A stretch of DNA of 52,190 bases. Origin: an uncultured Acidimicrobiales bacterium (GTDB taxonomy: Bacteria; Actinomycetota; Acidimicrobiia; Acidimicrobiales; CALAML01). The position numbers and the translations under genes were made by a program. Shown here one piece after another: positions 28,250 to 37,264 of this stretch (position 1 is the stretch's first letter; every line of letters starts with the position of its first letter). The stretch spans positions 1-52,190 of the forward strand of contig CALAML010000027.1 of NCBI GenBank assembly GCA_937925845.1. The letters are read 5' to 3'. The notes under the pieces are model-generated. The model saw only the letters and a list, made by a program, of their open reading frames with translations. It made no database searches and was not told the DNA's origin.

Positions 28250-29083
28250 ATGTACCGCTTTGCCTTGCGCCCGGCCTGGGTGCTCTCCCATGTGCTGGTC
28301 GGCGCGCTGCTGATCGCCATGGTCTTGGCCGGGTTATGGCAGTTGCGGCGCCTCGATGAGCGGCGCGACTTCAACGAGACCGTGGCTGAGCGATCGGCAT
28401 CCGCGCCGGTGCCGATCGGCGATCTGGTGGCCGCCGATGACCCCTTTTCGGTAGGGGAGAGTCTGGAGTGGCGTCCAGTAGAGGTGATCGGAGTGTTCTC
28501 CAGTCGCACGATCCGGGTGGCCAACCGCAGTGTGGAGGGCACGCCGGGTCAGTGGTGGTTGAGCCCACTTACGCTGCTTGACGGTTCGACCGTGCTGGTG
28601 AATCGCGGCTTTGTGGCGGCCGGCCTGGATGCCGCCGATGTTGTGCCACCGCCAACAGGGGAGGTGACGGTGCTGGGCGTAATCCGTCCCACCCAGGAGC
28701 GGGTGGGGTTCGGTGGTGACGGTCGGGCCGGCGACGAACTTGTTGAGGTGCCCCGGGTCGATCTGGCCAAGTTGGGAGCGGCCCTGGCCGACGCGGAGCC
28801 GGAACGGGGACCGGTGCTGCCGGTGTTTGTTCAGGTGCAGGGCGTTGCGGCCTCGGGTGGTGAAGGCGGTGGCAACGCCCCGCTTCCGTTGCCGCCTCCG
28901 GAGCTCACTGAGGGCCCCCACTTCGGCTATGCGATGCAGTGGTTCATTTTCAGTTCGATCGCTCTGATCGGATATCCGTTGGTATTGCGCCGGCTGGCCC
29001 GCTCCCGAGCCGGTCTCGGTTCGGCATCGGAGCGCCGAAGCCAGGTACCGATCGACGATCCGCCACCGATCCGAACCTCGTAG
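28250..29083 (+). CDS. SURF1 family protein
   Basis: About 277 residues from the ATG at 28250, with GGAGAG just upstream and a TAGACT -10 candidate at 28236. The first helix (WVLSHVLVGALLIAMVLAGLWQLRRL) ends in the family W-Q-x-R-R pattern; the exterior domain has SLEWRPVEVIGVFSSRTIRVANRS and PLTLLDGSTVLVNRGFV; the last helix is YAMQWFIFSSIALIGYPLVL. SURF1/Shy1 proteins help insert heme a into aa3-type cytochrome oxidase, so the organism probably respires aerobically. Confidence 0.93.
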   Translation: MYRFALRPAWVLSHVLVGALLIAMVLAGLWQLRRLDERRDFNETVAERSASAPVPIGDLVAADDPFSVGESLEWRPVEVIGVFSSRTIRVANRSVEGTPGQWWLSPLTLLDGSTVLVNRGFVAAGLDAADVVPPPTGEVTVLGVIRPTQERVGFGGDGRAGDELVEVPRVDLAKLGAALADAEPERGPVLPVFVQVQGVAASGGEGGGNAPLPLPPPELTEGPHFGYAMQWFIFSSIALIGYPLVLRRLARSRAGLGSASERRSQVPIDDPPPIRTS

Positions 29084-29110
29084 TCGGCGCCGTCCCGCGC
29101 CCGGCGGTTC

Positions 29111-29161
29111 CGAAATGTCGGCGCTCACCACGAAATATGCACGGTCAGCGCCGACATTTCG
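29111..29161. repeat. Palindrome, family A copy 2
   Basis: Perfect 15-bp arms CGAAATGTCGGCGCT (29111-29125) and complement (29147-29161), 21-nt loop. Shares the CGAAATGTCGG arm with the element at 5585. It lies 27 bp after the SURF1 stop. Confidence 0.85.
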
Positions 29162-29213
29162 AGTCGTCCTTTGCGGGCGTGGCCGATCTGAAGACGGCTT
29201 CGGCGGGACGTCA

Positions 29214-29219
29214 TACACT
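29214..29219 (+). promoter_or_regulatory. -10 box for a leaderless transcript
   Basis: TACACT ends 7 nt before the ATG at 29227; there is no Shine-Dalgarno. Confidence 0.5.
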
Positions 29220-29226
29220 CGAGCCC

Positions 29227-29886
29227 ATGGGATCCACATCAGACTTCCGGCTACTGGCGCTGCACGGGCTTCGGCTCAAGGGCATGGCACCAGCGGAACG
29301 GGTGGCCGAGTTGTACAACCTCGACGCCGCCGAGCTTGAGAAGCAGTATCAGGCCGACGCCGAATCCGACCTGTGCAAATACCGAGACGGTCGGGTTACC
29401 GGCTGGATGCTCACCCCCGCCGGGCGTGAGGCCGGCGAAGCCCTGGTTCGGGCCGAAGCCGATACCGCGGGCGTCACTCAGACCATCCGCGACGGCTATC
29501 ACCGCTTCCATGAACAGAACCAGGACATGCTGAAACTCTGCACCGATTGGCAGATGTCTCCGGGGCCCGACGGCGGCGATCCGGTGCTGAACGACCATGA
29601 GGATGCCGCCTACGACGCCGGGGTGATCGAGCGATTGGAGGCCCATCACGATCAGGTGGCACCGGCACTTGGCATCCTCGCCGGTGCGCTGGACCGGATG
29701 GCGGGTTACGACGACCGTTTCCGGGCCGCCCTGGCCAAGGTGGCGTCGGGGGAGATGGAGTTCTTCACCAAGCCGATAATTGATTCGTATCACACCATCT
29801 GGTTCGAGTTACATGAAGACTTGATGGCTACCCTCGGTATTGAGCGAGCCAAAGAAGCCGAGTACCACGAGCAAAGAGGTCATTGA
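29227..29886 (+). CDS. Putative winged-helix regulator, helical C-terminus
   Basis: 219 residues. The N-terminal ~70 residues (LLALHGLRLKGMAPAERVAELYNLDAAELEKQY ... RDGRVTGWMLTPAGREAGEAL) read as a winged helix-turn-helix resembling MarR-like proteins. The rest is helical, with NDHEDAAYDAGVIERLEAHH and ending in DSYHTIWFELHEDLMATLGIERAK, a conserved-looking C-terminal block. I recognise it as an actinobacterial family of unknown role and do not name it. Its stop overlaps the dapA start (TGATG), so the two are probably co-translated. Confidence 0.7.
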   Translation: MGSTSDFRLLALHGLRLKGMAPAERVAELYNLDAAELEKQYQADAESDLCKYRDGRVTGWMLTPAGREAGEALVRAEADTAGVTQTIRDGYHRFHEQNQDMLKLCTDWQMSPGPDGGDPVLNDHEDAAYDAGVIERLEAHHDQVAPALGILAGALDRMAGYDDRFRAALAKVASGEMEFFTKPIIDSYHTIWFELHEDLMATLGIERAKEAEYHEQRGH

Positions 29887-30773
29887 TGCCCCGCTTCGGA
29901 ACTGTGTTGACTGCGATGGTCACGCCCTTCGCCAACGACGGCACCGTCGACTTCGACGCGTGCGCTCAGTTGGCCCAGTACCTCGTGGCCAACGGCAGCG
30001 AAGGCCTGGTGATCGCTGGCACCACCGGTGAGTCGGCCACCCTCACCCACGACGAACACATTGCCGTTATCGAGGCCGTCGCCAACGCGGTCGACGTTCC
30101 GATCGTTGCCGGCACCGGTTCAAATGACACCGCGGCCGCGGTGGAGTTGACCCAGCGGGCCACCGCGGTCGGCTCCGCCGGCATCCTCACCGTGACGCCC
30201 TATTACAACCGCCCGAGCCAGACCGGGTTGTTGAACCACTTCCGGGCCGTGGCCGAAGCCACCGACTTGCCGGTGATGCTCTATGACGTTCCGCACCGCA
30301 CCGGTCGCAAGGTTGCGACCGAGACGGTGTTGAGCCTCGCCCATCAGGTCGACAACATCGTGGCTCTGAAGGATGCGGCCAAGGACCCGGCCGAGACCGC
30401 TCGAGTCATCGCCGAGGCGCCCGACGACTTCGAGGTGTACAGCGGCGACGACCCGCTGACGATCTCTTTCCTGTCGGTCGGCGCAGTGGGCGTGGTCAGT
30501 GTGGCTTCGCACTGGGCCGGAGTTGAGATCGGCCAGATGATCAGCGCCTTCAAGGCGGGAGATGTGGCCGAGGCCGCTCGTCTAAACGCGGCTTTGATTT
30601 CGAGCTACGACTTCTGTGGCTGGGATGAAGCGCCGAGTCCGGGGCCATCGAAGGCCATGATGCGGGTTTTGGGTCAACCGGTTGGTCAGTGCCGCCCCCC
30701 GATGGGCCCGGATCCGGAAGGTCTTGAGGATCAGGCCAAAGAACTCCTGTCCCAACTCGGCCGCTCCGCGTAG
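29886..30773 (+). CDS. dapA: 4-hydroxy-tetrahydrodipicolinate synthase
   Basis: About 295 residues. ATG at 29886 chosen over a TTG one codon earlier; AGAGG lies 8 nt upstream. Contains GTTGESATL near 45, VTPYYNRPSQTG near 103-113, the Tyr of LYDVPHRTG and the Schiff-base Lys162 in NIVALKDAAKD. It condenses pyruvate with aspartate semialdehyde at the branch to lysine and diaminopimelate. Together with dapB it marks the conserved cell-wall/lysine pair, here split by the DedA-like, SURF1 and regulator genes. Confidence 0.97.
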   Translation: MPRFGTVLTAMVTPFANDGTVDFDACAQLAQYLVANGSEGLVIAGTTGESATLTHDEHIAVIEAVANAVDVPIVAGTGSNDTAAAVELTQRATAVGSAGILTVTPYYNRPSQTGLLNHFRAVAEATDLPVMLYDVPHRTGRKVATETVLSLAHQVDNIVALKDAAKDPAETARVIAEAPDDFEVYSGDDPLTISFLSVGAVGVVSVASHWAGVEIGQMISAFKAGDVAEAARLNAALISSYDFCGWDEAPSPGPSKAMMRVLGQPVGQCRPPMGPDPEGLEDQAKELLSQLGRSA

Positions 30774-30858
30774 AGGTCAGCGGCAACCCAGATTTACTGG
30801 ATCGAAAGTCTGTTTCTGGGTACGCTCAGACCGGGTTTCGAAGCGCTCGGGGGACTTC

Positions 30859-31299
30859 ATGGCAGCCAAAGGTTCGCACCTCACCACACCAGGTTGCGTC
30901 TCAGCAGCCGGTGCTCGGCCACGGTTTTGGGCTCCGCTCCGAGTGGGTCTGGTCTTGGCCGCGTTCTGTCTGTTGGCCGTCGCCTGTGGCGACGATGGTG
31001 AGTCGTTGTCCGCCAACGCCGGCGACGACTTCGAAGTGTCGGTGGGCTCCGCTCCGGAGTTTGATGGCTGTGGCTCCTCCGGCAACATCTTCAACTACGA
31101 GTGGGTCATTGCTGACGCCCCGGAAACCACTGCCGATGCGGTGGGCAAAGAGCTTCGCTCCGAGATGTTTGACTGCAGCTTCAGCCTCGAAAACGCGATG
31201 ATCATCGATGATGTCGGGGACTGGACCATCGAGCTGACGGTCACCGATAGCGAGGACGAGACGGCCACCGACCAGGTCCAGGTAACCGTCGTCGAATAG
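30859..31299 (+). CDS. Small lipoprotein with PKD-like domain
   Basis: 146 residues from the ATG at 30859, with a GGGGGA purine run 5 nt upstream. A lipobox follows the hydrophobic stretch (LVLAAFCLLAVACGDDG), so the mature protein is anchored to the membrane. The exported part begins LSANAGDDFEVSVGSAPEFDGCGSSGN and has a PKD-like feel (YEWVIADAP, WTIELTVTDSEDETATDQVQVTV), with two cysteines that could pair. Upstream TACGCT (30821-30826) may be a -10. Function unknown; the family seen in PKD-type domains is protein or carbohydrate binding. Confidence 0.75.
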   Translation: MAAKGSHLTTPGCVSAAGARPRFWAPLRVGLVLAAFCLLAVACGDDGESLSANAGDDFEVSVGSAPEFDGCGSSGNIFNYEWVIADAPETTADAVGKELRSEMFDCSFSLENAMIIDDVGDWTIELTVTDSEDETATDQVQVTVVE

Positions 31300-32067
31300 T
31301 TGGCTAACTCCCAAGCGGGCCCGCAGAGGCGGAGCTTCTTCGCCGAAGGTTCGCCCTTCCTGCGTCATGGCCTCCTCACCGATACTCGAACCGCCGCCGA
31401 GGTCGACCGGATCGAGAGTCTGGTTGGGCCATGGCGGGGGCCGGTTCTCGACATCGGGTGCGGCTTTGGTCGTCACCTGATTGAGCTGAGTCGTCGAGGT
31501 ATCGATGCCCGGGGCTTCGACCCGTCGGAGGCGATGGTTGCTGCAGCCCACAGAAAGGCCGGAGCGTCCGGCCACCTCATCGCAGCCGAGGCCACCACCG
31601 CTCCGGCGTTCGCGGCCAACCCAGATCATCGCCGCGCTTTCGGGCTTGGTCTCTGTTTGTTCACCACGCTCGGTCAGCTGGATCCCGACGTCGACAACGC
31701 AGCGGCCGGTGAGGCGGAGTCAACCGCGTCGGCGTTGTTGGAGGCTACAGCTGAGCTGCTGGCCCCGGGAGCGGCGCTGGTCATCGAAGTGCCCGACCGC
31801 AGCCGGGCCGTGGCTGCGCTGGTTGCCAACGAACACCTTGGGGAAGCCGAAGTGTTCCGCTCCTTTGATGCCGCGTCCGGAACCCTGCGGGAGCGGTTTG
31901 TTGTCTCTGGCCCCGACCCGGTGGAGTATCAGCTCGCATACCAACTGTTCAGCGAAGGCGAGTTGCGGGCGCTTGTGGTCGCCGCGGGGTTCGGCGTTGA
32001 AGCGGTCATCGGTTCCGGCCTGGTCGAGCCGCCGTTGACCAACATGACCATCGTTGCCCGTCGATGA
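31300..32067 (+). CDS. SAM-dependent methyltransferase, class I
   Basis: 255 residues. The SAM-binding motif I is VLDIGCGFGRHLIEL near 50, followed by GIDARGFDPSEAMV (motif II region) and TTLGQLDPD. The start is a TTG directly after the lipoprotein stop, so no room for its own promoter; translation is probably coupled. The substrate is unknown; location at the head of the glycan locus suggests a sugar, lipid or quinone substrate, but that is inference. The stop overlaps the next ATG by 4 bp. Confidence 0.85.
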   Translation: MANSQAGPQRRSFFAEGSPFLRHGLLTDTRTAAEVDRIESLVGPWRGPVLDIGCGFGRHLIELSRRGIDARGFDPSEAMVAAAHRKAGASGHLIAAEATTAPAFAANPDHRRAFGLGLCLFTTLGQLDPDVDNAAAGEAESTASALLEATAELLAPGAALVIEVPDRSRAVAALVANEHLGEAEVFRSFDAASGTLRERFVVSGPDPVEYQLAYQLFSEGELRALVVAAGFGVEAVIGSGLVEPPLTNMTIVARR

Positions 32068-33641
32068 CCTTGCCCAAAGTGAGGCCCGAGATGGGGTCGA
32101 GTGCGGTGTCGAACGTGGGGTGGAACCTGCGGGTGACGGTCGACGCTGCGGGTGCTGCGTTGCTCGTGGGGGGAATCGGCGGGCTGGTTTGGCTCGACGC
32201 CATCCACGGCACGTTGCGGGCCTCGGTTACCCCGTCGAGCATCGCCTGGTTTCTGGTGGCCTGTGCCGGGTTTGTGGTGCTGCTGCGGGTGCAGGGGCCG
32301 CGTCGCGGTATGGACTGGCGTTGGCTGTTGGCGATCGGTTTTGTACTCCGGTTGGCGCTGGTGTTTACGGACCCGACCTTGAGCGACGACGTCTACCGCT
32401 ACCTGTGGGAGGGCCATCAGGTCACCGAGGGGGTAAGTCCCTACGCCTATCCGATTGACTCGCAGCTCGGCGACCCGATCAACATCCCGGCCCGACAGCT
32501 GGCCAACAACCCCTCGCTCGCTTCTCCCTACCTTCCGGTGGCACACGCCATTTTCGGGCTGGCCGCATTCACTCTTCCCTCAACACCAACATCGATGCAG
32601 CTGATCATGATCGCCTTCGAGGCCCTCGGTTGTCTGATGATCCTTCGGCTCCTGCGCGCCGCCGGGCTCCCTGATCGCCGGGTACTCATCTATTGGCTCA
32701 ACCCGTTGGTGATCGTCGAGATTGCGCATGGCGCCCATCTGGACGCCCTGATCATCGGACTCGGCGCCGCGGGGTTGTGGCTGAGCCTCGACCGGGCTCG
32801 AACATCGAACGCCGCCGCCTACGCCGGTCCGGTCGTGCTTGCTGCGGCAACCTTGACTCGTCCTCTTGCCCTGCTCTTTGTTCCGGTTCTGTTCTGGGTG
32901 TGGAAGTGGCCTCAGCGGGTGTTGTATGGAGTCGCAGTAGCTCTACCGATCGCCGTCACCGGAGCCTGGGTGGGTCTGGGTCTGTCCGGAAATGAGGGCA
33001 CCGGCGTCTTCGGATCGGTGCGGGCATACAGCGAAACCTTTCGCTTCAACAGTGGCATCTACCACTGGAGCGAACGCTGGATCGCCAGCCAAAGTTTCCG
33101 GGGTCGGGGCTGGGAGGAGTCGATCGAGCTGACTCGACTCGTGGTGTTCGCCGCAGCTGCGGTCGCCATGTTGGTGATCATGGCCCTCGCAAAGAACGTC
33201 GACGATGTTCGCGGTCGGCTTCGACTTCTGAGCGCTCCGATGATGATCTATGTCGTGTTGGCCCCGGTCCTTCACCCCTGGTACATGCTTCTCCTGCTGA
33301 TGCTCCTGCCGTTCCTGGCCCCCGGTGCCGATGGTGGCGCCATGGCCGACGGCGAGAGCGACGGTGATGGTATTGGTGTTGGTGAGTCAAAACTCGGTTG
33401 GATTCGGATGGCGCCGTGGCTCGCCTTGAGTTGCCTCAGCATCTTCAGCTACCTCACGTATGAGGATCCAAACCTCTTTGCCGAGCGCGAATGGGTTCGG
33501 CGGCTCGAGTGGCTTCCCACGCTAGGGCTGCTTGGGATCGTGCTGGCAACCCGGGTCGGCGTAACCGGTAGTCATCGAACAAGTCGAAACAAATCGGCAA
33601 CAGCTGCGTCGGCCACCCCGCCAGCCACCGACAGAGGGTAG
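32064..33641 (+). CDS. GT-C mannosyltransferase-like membrane protein
   Basis: 525 residues, about 12 hydrophobic segments. The exterior-loop motif near residue 105 (FTDPTLSDDVYRYLWEGHQVTEGVSPY) is the signature of polyprenol-sugar dependent GT-C enzymes of the MptA/MptB mannosyltransferase type. An Asp/Gly-rich cytoplasmic loop sits between late helices (DGGAMADGESDGDGIGVG). It probably elongates a lipid-linked or wall glycan with mannose or another hexose from a polyprenol-phosphate donor. The ATG is overlapped by the methyltransferase stop (ATGA). Confidence 0.82.
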   Translation: MTLPKVRPEMGSSAVSNVGWNLRVTVDAAGAALLVGGIGGLVWLDAIHGTLRASVTPSSIAWFLVACAGFVVLLRVQGPRRGMDWRWLLAIGFVLRLALVFTDPTLSDDVYRYLWEGHQVTEGVSPYAYPIDSQLGDPINIPARQLANNPSLASPYLPVAHAIFGLAAFTLPSTPTSMQLIMIAFEALGCLMILRLLRAAGLPDRRVLIYWLNPLVIVEIAHGAHLDALIIGLGAAGLWLSLDRARTSNAAAYAGPVVLAAATLTRPLALLFVPVLFWVWKWPQRVLYGVAVALPIAVTGAWVGLGLSGNEGTGVFGSVRAYSETFRFNSGIYHWSERWIASQSFRGRGWEESIELTRLVVFAAAAVAMLVIMALAKNVDDVRGRLRLLSAPMMIYVVLAPVLHPWYMLLLLMLLPFLAPGADGGAMADGESDGDGIGVGESKLGWIRMAPWLALSCLSIFSYLTYEDPNLFAEREWVRRLEWLPTLGLLGIVLATRVGVTGSHRTSRNKSATAASATPPATDRG

Positions 33642-33650
33642 GTTTTTCTG

Positions 33651-34547
33651 ATGGCCCGCCTGACGCTCGCCCACCCGGTGTTCCTCGCCGGCGATGCCAC
33701 CGAACGGGCCGCTCAGAGTCCCTACTTTCCCCTCGGGCTCCTCTATCTGGCCGGTTACGTCCGTGAAGCGGGCCATACCGTGACCATCTTTGATGGGACC
33801 TTCGCTGAGGGTCCGTCGGACTTTGTCGAACACATCGAGGTCCACCGTCCCGACCTGGTGGGGATCTCGGCGCTGCTTACCTCTCGCGATTCCGCCCTTT
33901 CTCTGGCTGCTCTTGGTGCTGCCACCGGGGCGGCGGTAGTGCTCGGTGGGCCCGACCCCACCCATGACCCCGGGTCCTACCTCTCCGATGAGTCGGTTGA
34001 CGTCGTCGTCCATCATGAAGGCGAGGAGACGATGACTCGGCTTCTGGACCTGATCGACAGCAACGAACTGTCACTCGATCATCTGGTTGACGAGCCCGGC
34101 ATTGCGCTGCGCGTCGATGGTCGGGTCACCATCAACCGACCCCGGCCCCCGATCGAGAACCTGGACCAGCTTCCCCTACCGGCGCGCGATCTCATTGACA
34201 TGGATCGCTATCTCCATCAGTGGGAGCAGTCGAGCGGATACAGCTCGATCACGGTCTCCACCAGCCGCGGCTGCCCGTTTGGGTGTGAGTGGTGTCGGGA
34301 TGCGGTGCACGGCGACGGCTTCCGTCAGCGCTCGCCCGAGAATGTGGCGGCCGAGATCGAGGCGCTGAAATCACGCTATGCACCAGAGTCGATACGACTG
34401 GTCGATGACGTCGATGGGATGAATCGTGGCTGGCTCGAAGACTGGGCCACGTCGCTCGAGAGCCGCGATGCGGCCATTCCTTTTGAACCCCTCAACCGGA
34501 TCGACCGGACTGATCTGCCGCTGCTTGAAGTCCGCGACAGCCTCTGA
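33651..34547 (+). pseudogene. Truncated B12-binding radical SAM protein
   Basis: 298 residues are encoded, where the family normally has about 450-500. Residues 1-~165 form a B12-binding-like domain (LGLLYLAGYVREAGHTVTIFDG, VVLGGPDPTHDPGSYL, VVVHHEGEETMTRLLD). The radical SAM part starts with SRGCPFGCEWC (Cys-x3-Cys-x2-Cys for the 4Fe-4S cluster) and RLVDDVDGMNRGWLEDW, then stops after LNRIDRTDLPLLEVRDSL. The C-terminal half of the barrel is absent and I do not find it in other frames before the next gene, so this looks like a 3' deletion rather than a frameshift. Activity is doubtful. Confidence 0.75.
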
Positions 34548-34624
34548 GCGCGACGTAACCAAGCGGTACCCACCGTGAGTGGGCACCTCCATGCTCCGCC
34601 CGTTGAGGCCGAGAAACCAAAGCC

Positions 34625-35131
34625 ATGATCGGTCGAGCAGCCGATGCCGGTGTCGAGGGTTTGAACAGTCGCTTCCCCCAATCGACATCACCAACCTGGC
34701 CCATAGCGCTCGCCCGGATTCTCCTCGGCATCATGTGGTTGGGCTCGTTGCGCTGGAAGCTTCCACCCGACTTCAGCGGTGGCGCAAACCGTGGCCTTGG
34801 CGAGTGGCTTGACCTTGCGGTGAGCCATGCCGTTGTTGGCTTCTATGGCGACTTCATTGAATCCGTCGTGATCCCAAACTTCACCTTGTTCGCCTGGCTG
34901 CTCTTTTTGAGCGAGCTTGTGGTCGGCCTTGGGTTGCTCCTGGGAGTCGCCGTCAGGCTCGCCGCGCTCGCCGGTCTGGCGATGTCGGTAAACCTAACGG
35001 TTCTGTTACTAGATGTCCCGGGGGAATGGCCCTGGTCCTACATCCTGTTGGTGATGTGGCATGGAACAATTCTGGTATCGGCGGCCGACAAGCTCTGGAC
35101 GCTCCCAAAGCTCCGCCCCACAACAAATTAG
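34625..35131 (+). CDS. DoxX family membrane protein, first copy
   Basis: 168 residues with four hydrophobic segments (LARILLGIMWLGSLRWKL, LFAWLLFLSELVVGLGLLLGVAVRLAALAGL, SVNLTVLLLDVP, YILLVMWHGTILVS). The pattern resembles the DoxX/TQO-small-subunit family, quinone-linked or redox membrane proteins of unclear role. ATG after a GACATC-poor leader, no strong Shine-Dalgarno. It is 78 bp past the truncated radical SAM gene and followed by a paralogue 12 bp away. Confidence 0.78.
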   Translation: MIGRAADAGVEGLNSRFPQSTSPTWPIALARILLGIMWLGSLRWKLPPDFSGGANRGLGEWLDLAVSHAVVGFYGDFIESVVIPNFTLFAWLLFLSELVVGLGLLLGVAVRLAALAGLAMSVNLTVLLLDVPGEWPWSYILLVMWHGTILVSAADKLWTLPKLRPTTN

Positions 35132-35143
35132 GGAAATAGGACA

Positions 35144-35695
35144 ATGCAAGAAGCAGCAACAGCGCCAACCGGGTTAGCCGGTGCAAGTAGGACTCCTCAG
35201 GGAAACGCCACCAAAGGTTCGCTCGGCTCCGCCGTGATCCGGGTGTCGCTTGGTCTGACCACGCTCTTCACCTGGTTCGACAACATCGACAAAGACTTCT
35301 ACGACGGCGACAACCTTCCCGGATTCTTTGCCGGACAGTTTCGGTCGGCCGAGGAGGGCGGCAACGGGTCTTCGCTCGGGTTCGTCGAGTCGATACTCGA
35401 TGCCACGATCCTTCAGGCTCCCGAGTTGTTCGGTTGGTTCATGACGTTCTTCGAGCTGGCGATTGCCCTCGCCCTCATCTTTGGTGTGTTCACCCGGGCC
35501 GCCGCCATTGCCGCCATCGGCTTCTTTGGGTCGCTGTTCCTTGTGTACTTCGGCGGCGAAGAGTGGATCTGGACCTACGTCCTCCTTGTCGCTTCATCGG
35601 TCGCCGTCTTCCTGGACTGGGGTGGTCGACGCTTCGGCGCTGACCAGTTCATCGCCGCCAAGCGCGGCGAGTCACCGCTCGGGATGATCTGGTAA
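35144..35695 (+). CDS. DoxX family membrane protein, second copy
   Basis: 183 residues with an AGGA ribosome binding site 7 nt upstream. Hydrophobic segments VIRVSLGLTTLFTWFDNI, LFGWFMTFFELAIALALIFGVFTRAAAIAAIGFFGSLFLVYF and YVLLVASSVAVFLDW. A soluble loop (DKDFYDGDNLPGFFAGQF) sits between helix one and two. Same family as the previous gene but clearly diverged. Arranged as a tandem pair, so they may form a heteromer. Confidence 0.78.
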   Translation: MQEAATAPTGLAGASRTPQGNATKGSLGSAVIRVSLGLTTLFTWFDNIDKDFYDGDNLPGFFAGQFRSAEEGGNGSSLGFVESILDATILQAPELFGWFMTFFELAIALALIFGVFTRAAAIAAIGFFGSLFLVYFGGEEWIWTYVLLVASSVAVFLDWGGRRFGADQFIAAKRGESPLGMIW

Positions 35696-35704
35696 CCCGA
35701 CGCG

Positions 35705-37264
35705 ATGCTCTTTGACGTAGTGGTCCTTGCCACCGCGGTGGCGTACGTAATCACTTCGTTGCTCCTTCTCGCCTTTGGCGCCAACCTGTTCGCCTTTGCC
35801 CTGCGGGTGTGGCGCCGGGGCGCTGTTGCTCCACCCGAGCCGACGACGCCCCTTCCCTGTGGCGAGCTCCCCACCGTCACAGTCCAACTGCCCATCTACA
35901 ACGAGCTGTATGTCGCTGAGCGCATCATCGACGCCGTCGCCGACTTCGACTACCCGGCCGACCGGTTGCAGATTCAGGTTCTGGACGACTCCACCGACGA
36001 AACCTCATTGATCGCCGCCGAGGCGGTGGAGCGGGCCCGGGCTCGGGGATTATGCGTCGACCACATCCGCCGCGACGACCGCACCGGCTACAAGGCCGGA
36101 GCGCTCGCCGCAGGAATGGTCACCGCCACTGGCGAGTTCATCGCCATCTTCGATGCCGACTTTGTGCCCGAACCCGACTTCCTGGTTCGCATGATGCCCC
36201 ACTTCGATGCCGCCGACGTGGCCTTTGTTCAAGCCCGGTGGGGCCACGTAAACCGCGAGTATTCATGGCTGACGCGCCTCCAGGCGCTCGGCATCGACGG
36301 CCACTTCCTGGTCGAACAGGCGGGTCGTGGTCAGGCTGGCTACTGGTTCAACTTCAATGGCACCGCGGGTGTGTGGCGGGCCGAGGCAATCGAAGATGCC
36401 GGGGGTTGGACTGCGGACACGCTCACCGAGGATTTGGACCTGTCCTATCGGGCTCATCTCCGCGGCTGGAACGCCCGCTTTGTGGAAGAGGTGGTGGTGC
36501 CAGCCGAGATCCCGGCTCAGCTCACCGGTTTTCGTCGCCAACAGCATCGTTGGGCCCGAGGCTCGCTCGAGTGTGCCCGTCGCCTGTTGCCGAGCGTATG
36601 GCGCACGAAAGCACCATTCATGACCCGACTTCAGGCGTCGCTGCACCTATGCGCCTACTTTCTCCACCTCCTGCTCATGCTTCTGCTGTTGATGTATCCG
36701 CTGGTGGTAATCGCTGGCCGTGAATACCCGCGCTTCAGCACCCTCTTCGGCGTCGGAGTGATCCTTGCCCTCAGTTCGTTGGCACCGACGGTCTTCCTGA
36801 TCGCCGGCAGCCGCCGCAACGCGCGCCCCTGGTGGCGCGACTTGCCAAAGATCCTTGCCATAACGGTCTTTGGTGCCGGCCTGATGGTCAACACGGCACG
36901 GGCGGCGCTGCAGATCTTCACCCGCCCCAACCCGTCGTTCGAACGAACGGCAAAGTTCGGTCTCGAATCGGTCGAGGCATCGGATTCGTCTTGGACCGAC
37001 AAGCGGTATCAACTGGCCCCCGACAAGATCGTTCTTGCCGAGTTTGGGCTCGGTCTCTACGGGTTGTTCGCGGCCTGGATTGCCTGGTCGAACCAAAATT
37101 GGGGCGTGCTGACCTATTCGTTGGTCTTTGCCGTCGGCCTCTTCGCCGTGGCTTCAACGACCGTCGCTTACGACCTGGCCCTCCATCGGTCGCGAACCCA
37201 GCGGGCCCGCGCCCTGCGAGACGAGCGCGATGAGATCGTCGGGCGAACCGCCCTGCAGCGGTGA
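35705..37264 (+). CDS. Family 2 glycosyltransferase, cellulose-synthase-like (CslA-type)
   Basis: 519 residues. An N-terminal helix is followed by the GT2 domain: VTVQLPIYNE, first Asp in LDDSTDE, DADF (DxD) in IAIFDADFVPEPDF, catalytic TEDLDLSYR and QQHRWARGSL (Q-x-x-R-W). Two to four C-terminal helices follow and a C-terminal tail ending in a basic RTQRARALRD segment. The order D, DxD, TED, QxxRW is that of processive beta-glycan synthases such as cellulose and glucomannan synthases. It is probably an integral inner-membrane enzyme. The stop overlaps the next GTG by 4 bp. Confidence 0.9.
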   Translation: MLFDVVVLATAVAYVITSLLLLAFGANLFAFALRVWRRGAVAPPEPTTPLPCGELPTVTVQLPIYNELYVAERIIDAVADFDYPADRLQIQVLDDSTDETSLIAAEAVERARARGLCVDHIRRDDRTGYKAGALAAGMVTATGEFIAIFDADFVPEPDFLVRMMPHFDAADVAFVQARWGHVNREYSWLTRLQALGIDGHFLVEQAGRGQAGYWFNFNGTAGVWRAEAIEDAGGWTADTLTEDLDLSYRAHLRGWNARFVEEVVVPAEIPAQLTGFRRQQHRWARGSLECARRLLPSVWRTKAPFMTRLQASLHLCAYFLHLLLMLLLLMYPLVVIAGREYPRFSTLFGVGVILALSSLAPTVFLIAGSRRNARPWWRDLPKILAITVFGAGLMVNTARAALQIFTRPNPSFERTAKFGLESVEASDSSWTDKRYQLAPDKIVLAEFGLGLYGLFAAWIAWSNQNWGVLTYSLVFAVGLFAVASTTVAYDLALHRSRTQRARALRDERDEIVGRTALQR

